A stretch of 21,243 nucleotides of DNA from NCBI GenBank assembly GCA_009801015.1, contig VHZZ01000461.1:175297-196539 (forward strand). The letters run 5' to 3'. Each line of letters begins with the position of its first letter. The stretch's first letter is position 1. Shown here one piece after another: positions 20,501 through 21,243 of this stretch. The position numbers were made by a program, and so were the translations under genes. This DNA is from Silene noctiflora (Eukaryota > Streptophyta > Magnoliopsida > Caryophyllales > Caryophyllaceae). The notes under the pieces were generated by a model. It worked only from the letters and a program-made list of their open reading frames with translations, was not told where the DNA came from and did not search any database.

Positions 20501-20598
20501 TTAGCGTTTAACTTACTAAACGACGAGTTTCGGGATAACGGATGTTGTGGTTGATCAGGATCGATTGGAATTGAGGAATCTAGGGTTTGATCGGACAT
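14501..20598 (-). CDS. LARP6: La-related protein 6 (LARP6B/C type), ten exons, 466 aa
   Basis: This is an RNA-binding protein of the LARP6 family, known to bind mRNAs and poly(A)-binding protein. Minus-strand exons are 20140-20598, 18181-18262, 17812-17906, 17569-17640, 17339-17418, 16941-17040, 16273-16320, 16074-16142, 15447-15596 and 14501-14746. They join to 1401 bp with no stop. The PAM2 motif SKLNAKAPEFVP (residues 28-39) should bind the MLLE domain of PABP. Pro-, His- and Asn-rich low complexity follows. The La motif spans about 142-232 (LSDEAAQKLINQ, VEYYFSDVNL, FIFKDPEGF, NSTKL then VSEDGKKVKR). The RRM spans about 237-320, with RNP2-like RIIVAENLP and RNP1-like LHAFVEYES, split by a Ser/Asn-rich loop. 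The C-terminal tail has a KSRNRGKGKGRGRG basic stretch, HN-repeats and a SUZ-C-like GPRMPDGTRGFSLGRGK (about 443-459). PAM2 favours the 6B/6C branch over 6A. The exon 8 donor is ambiguous between GTGGTA and GTATAC; I used the latter, which adds one Val. Confidence 0.93.
14855..15105 (+). mobile_element. Tandem pair of tRNA-derived SINE-like units in the last LARP6 intron
   Basis: Two units of about 126 and 125 bp (14855-14980 and 14981-15105) share GCATGGGGTATGTGAGCTAG, GTAAAGTCATTAAGTG, TACTCATAACCGGC and AATGGAAACTGACCTTGTGG. Each has an A-box-like TAGCTCAACGGG or TAGCTTAACGGG, a position where a B box has decayed (around GGCGTCTAAACTC), and an A-rich 3' end (ACAACAAAAAAA, ACAACAACAAAAAA). 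Promoter remnant plus A-tail fits a tRNA-derived SINE. It is inserted antisense to LARP6. No flanking target duplication was worked out. Confidence 0.6.
17994..18085. mobile_element. Stowaway-like MITE in LARP6 intron 2
   Basis: The left end ACTCCTTCCGTCTCAACCGA then TTATTTAC is an imperfect reverse complement of the right end GTAAAGAATCTGTTGAGGCG then TAGGTAGT. Length is about 92 bp, with an AT-rich non-coding middle. It shares end sequences with the elements at 19618-19699 and 19930-20036. Confidence 0.65.
18516..18716. mobile_element. hAT-like MITE in LARP6 intron 1, 201 bp
   Basis: The left end AGGCCTAGTTTGGATA and the right end TATCTAAACAAGGCCT are inverted repeats differing at two positions. 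Subterminal purine-rich (GGAGGGGGAGAGG) and pyrimidine-rich (CCCTCCCTTTCACTTCCC) tracts are roughly complementary, so the whole element could fold back. The target-site duplication is unresolved. Confidence 0.65.
19618..19699. mobile_element. Stowaway-like MITE in LARP6 intron 1
   Basis: TCCCTCTGTCTCAATCA at the left and TGACTGAGACAGAGGGA at the right are inverted repeats with one mismatch. About 80 bp long, non-coding. The CCCTCTGTCTCA end resembles the other Stowaway-like ends in this gene. Confidence 0.75.
19930..20106. mobile_element. Stowaway-like MITE with its right half tandemly duplicated
   Basis: The left end is CTCCATCCGTCTGTCTGAATCA. The right end GACCGGGACGGAGGGAG is its imperfect complement. 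The right half plus flank (19961-20036) is repeated at 20037-20106, with period 76. Both carry AAATACG, AAACAATTGAC, GGGACGGAG and GTAATAATCA. The second copy ends only about 35 bp inside intron 1 from the LARP6 exon 1 donor. Confidence 0.65.
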
Positions 20599-20720
20599 TT
20601 TTAATTATTTTTGGGTTTTAATTTGGGGATTTTTAGTGAGAGAGAGATCGGCGGAGAGAGGAGTGGAGAATTATAGGGGATTTTGGGATTTGAGGGGATG
20701 ATTGTGGGGCCTACTATGGC
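20599..20720 (-). promoter_or_regulatory. LARP6 leader and proximal promoter with a TCP-type site
   Basis: Upstream of the ATG at 20598 the minus strand is a C/T-rich leader with CTCTCTCTCACT. Further up is GGCCCCAC (complement of 20704-20711), matching the class I TCP consensus GGNCCCAC. Such sites are common in promoters of broadly expressed plant genes. The assignment rests on motif and position only. Confidence 0.4.
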
Positions 20721-21243
20721 ATACTAGTACTCATTTTTTTTTTTTTTTTGGTGCTTAGTTACTACTAGTCAACTAGTTTTAAACCCGTACGGAAAATGCA
20801 CGGGTCGTAATAATTAAATGTTCAATGTAGTACATAACAACATATAATCTCGACATACTTATTTCATATTAAATGTTCAATGGAATCACTGATTTTATCA
20901 ACTAACCATGCAAAATATTTAAATATTTTTCGATTATTTTTATTTTATGTTTTTTTGTAATATAGATATAGAGAATAGATGCTTGTATTTATTATGTTAT
21001 ATTATCAAGCAAAAAATAACCTTGGATGTACAATAGCATTGTACATCCAAGGTTATTTTAGTCATTTTCCTATTAATTTTGCAAATGAAAAAAAAAACAA
21101 AAAAAAACAAAGTTATGTAATCTCCAATTCTCCTTCTCTCTTTAACTGTTTCCATATTTCTCTAACTCCTCTCCATCTTCCTCCATCACCCAGTTAATAA
21201 ATCTCATCTTCTTCCTTAAATTATTATATCAATCATTATTATA
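20721..21243. other. Upstream flank of LARP6, repeat-derived, no gene seen
   Basis: The T-run at about 20738-20750 is followed by ACCCGT / ACGGGT at 20783-20788 and 20800-20805, a short inverted pair resembling ends of plant transposons. The perfect hairpin at 21013-21059 follows. The last 120 bp are pyrimidine-rich (TCTCCTTCTCTC, CTCCTCTCCATC), as seen in leaders or LTR ends. No open frame is convincing. Confidence 0.4.
21013..21059. repeat. Perfect inverted repeat: 22-bp arms, 3-nt loop
   Basis: Arm 1 (21013-21034) begins AAAATAACCTTGGATG. Arm 2 (21038-21059) is its exact reverse complement, and the loop is AGC. It may be a fold-back end of a repeat element; no coding or RNA gene context is seen. 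Confidence 0.9.

Noticed and set aside
20326-20511. Arg-rich open frame on the plus strand and another minus-strand frame at 20148-20408
   Set aside because: Both are shadows of LARP6 exon 1; the Arg run is the antisense of its Pro-rich stretch.
1-21243. An operon, biosynthetic cluster or defence system
   Set aside because: The genes are unrelated in function, separately spliced and typical of a plant chromosome; nothing supports a joint system.

Overview
The window is nuclear DNA of a flowering plant, most likely a eudicot. Its genes are split by short GT-AG introns, it carries a nuclear tRNA, two products look plastid-directed, and the introns and spacers hold miniature inverted-repeat transposons (MITEs). 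The style of the Stowaway ends and of a second MITE family, plus SINE-like units, would fit Caryophyllales. That placement is an inference from repeat style only.

Layout. (1) 186-939, plus strand: MTQ2/N6AMT1-type eRF1 glutamine methyltransferase, full length but broken by two apparent 1-base deletions in a stretch that also has four N calls. (2) 2439-7625, minus: a six-exon gene, 270 aa, for a probably plastid-targeted protein with a DprA/Smf-like Rossmann core. (3) 8984-13173, minus: OEP37, the chloroplast outer-envelope pore protein, seven exons, 380 aa. It includes an extra in-frame 40-codon exon that is a diverged copy of the last 40 codons of exon 1. (4) 13339-13411, minus: tRNA-Ile(AAU), only 165 bp upstream of the OEP37 start codon. 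(5) 14501-20598, minus: a ten-exon La-related protein 6 (LARP6B/C type), 466 aa, with PAM2 motif, La motif, RRM and SUZ-C-like tail. I assembled all exons by hand from splice sites and reading phase. Each of the three spliced genes closes in frame with no internal stop, which supports the models.

Spacers and introns hold at least five Stowaway-like MITEs, two copies of another MITE family in opposite orientation, two hAT-like MITE candidates, a tandem pair of tRNA-derived SINE-like units, several tandem duplications and a perfect 22-bp-arm hairpin near the right end. OEP37 intron 1 is a decayed tandem array whose units include relics of the exon 1 end with its splice donor.

The genes form no operon or pathway. 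The methyltransferase serves translation termination, LARP6 binds RNA and poly(A)-binding protein, and the two middle genes are plastid-related. I see no defence system, CRISPR array or biosynthetic cluster. The most original feature is the OEP37 exon duplication and the array beside it.
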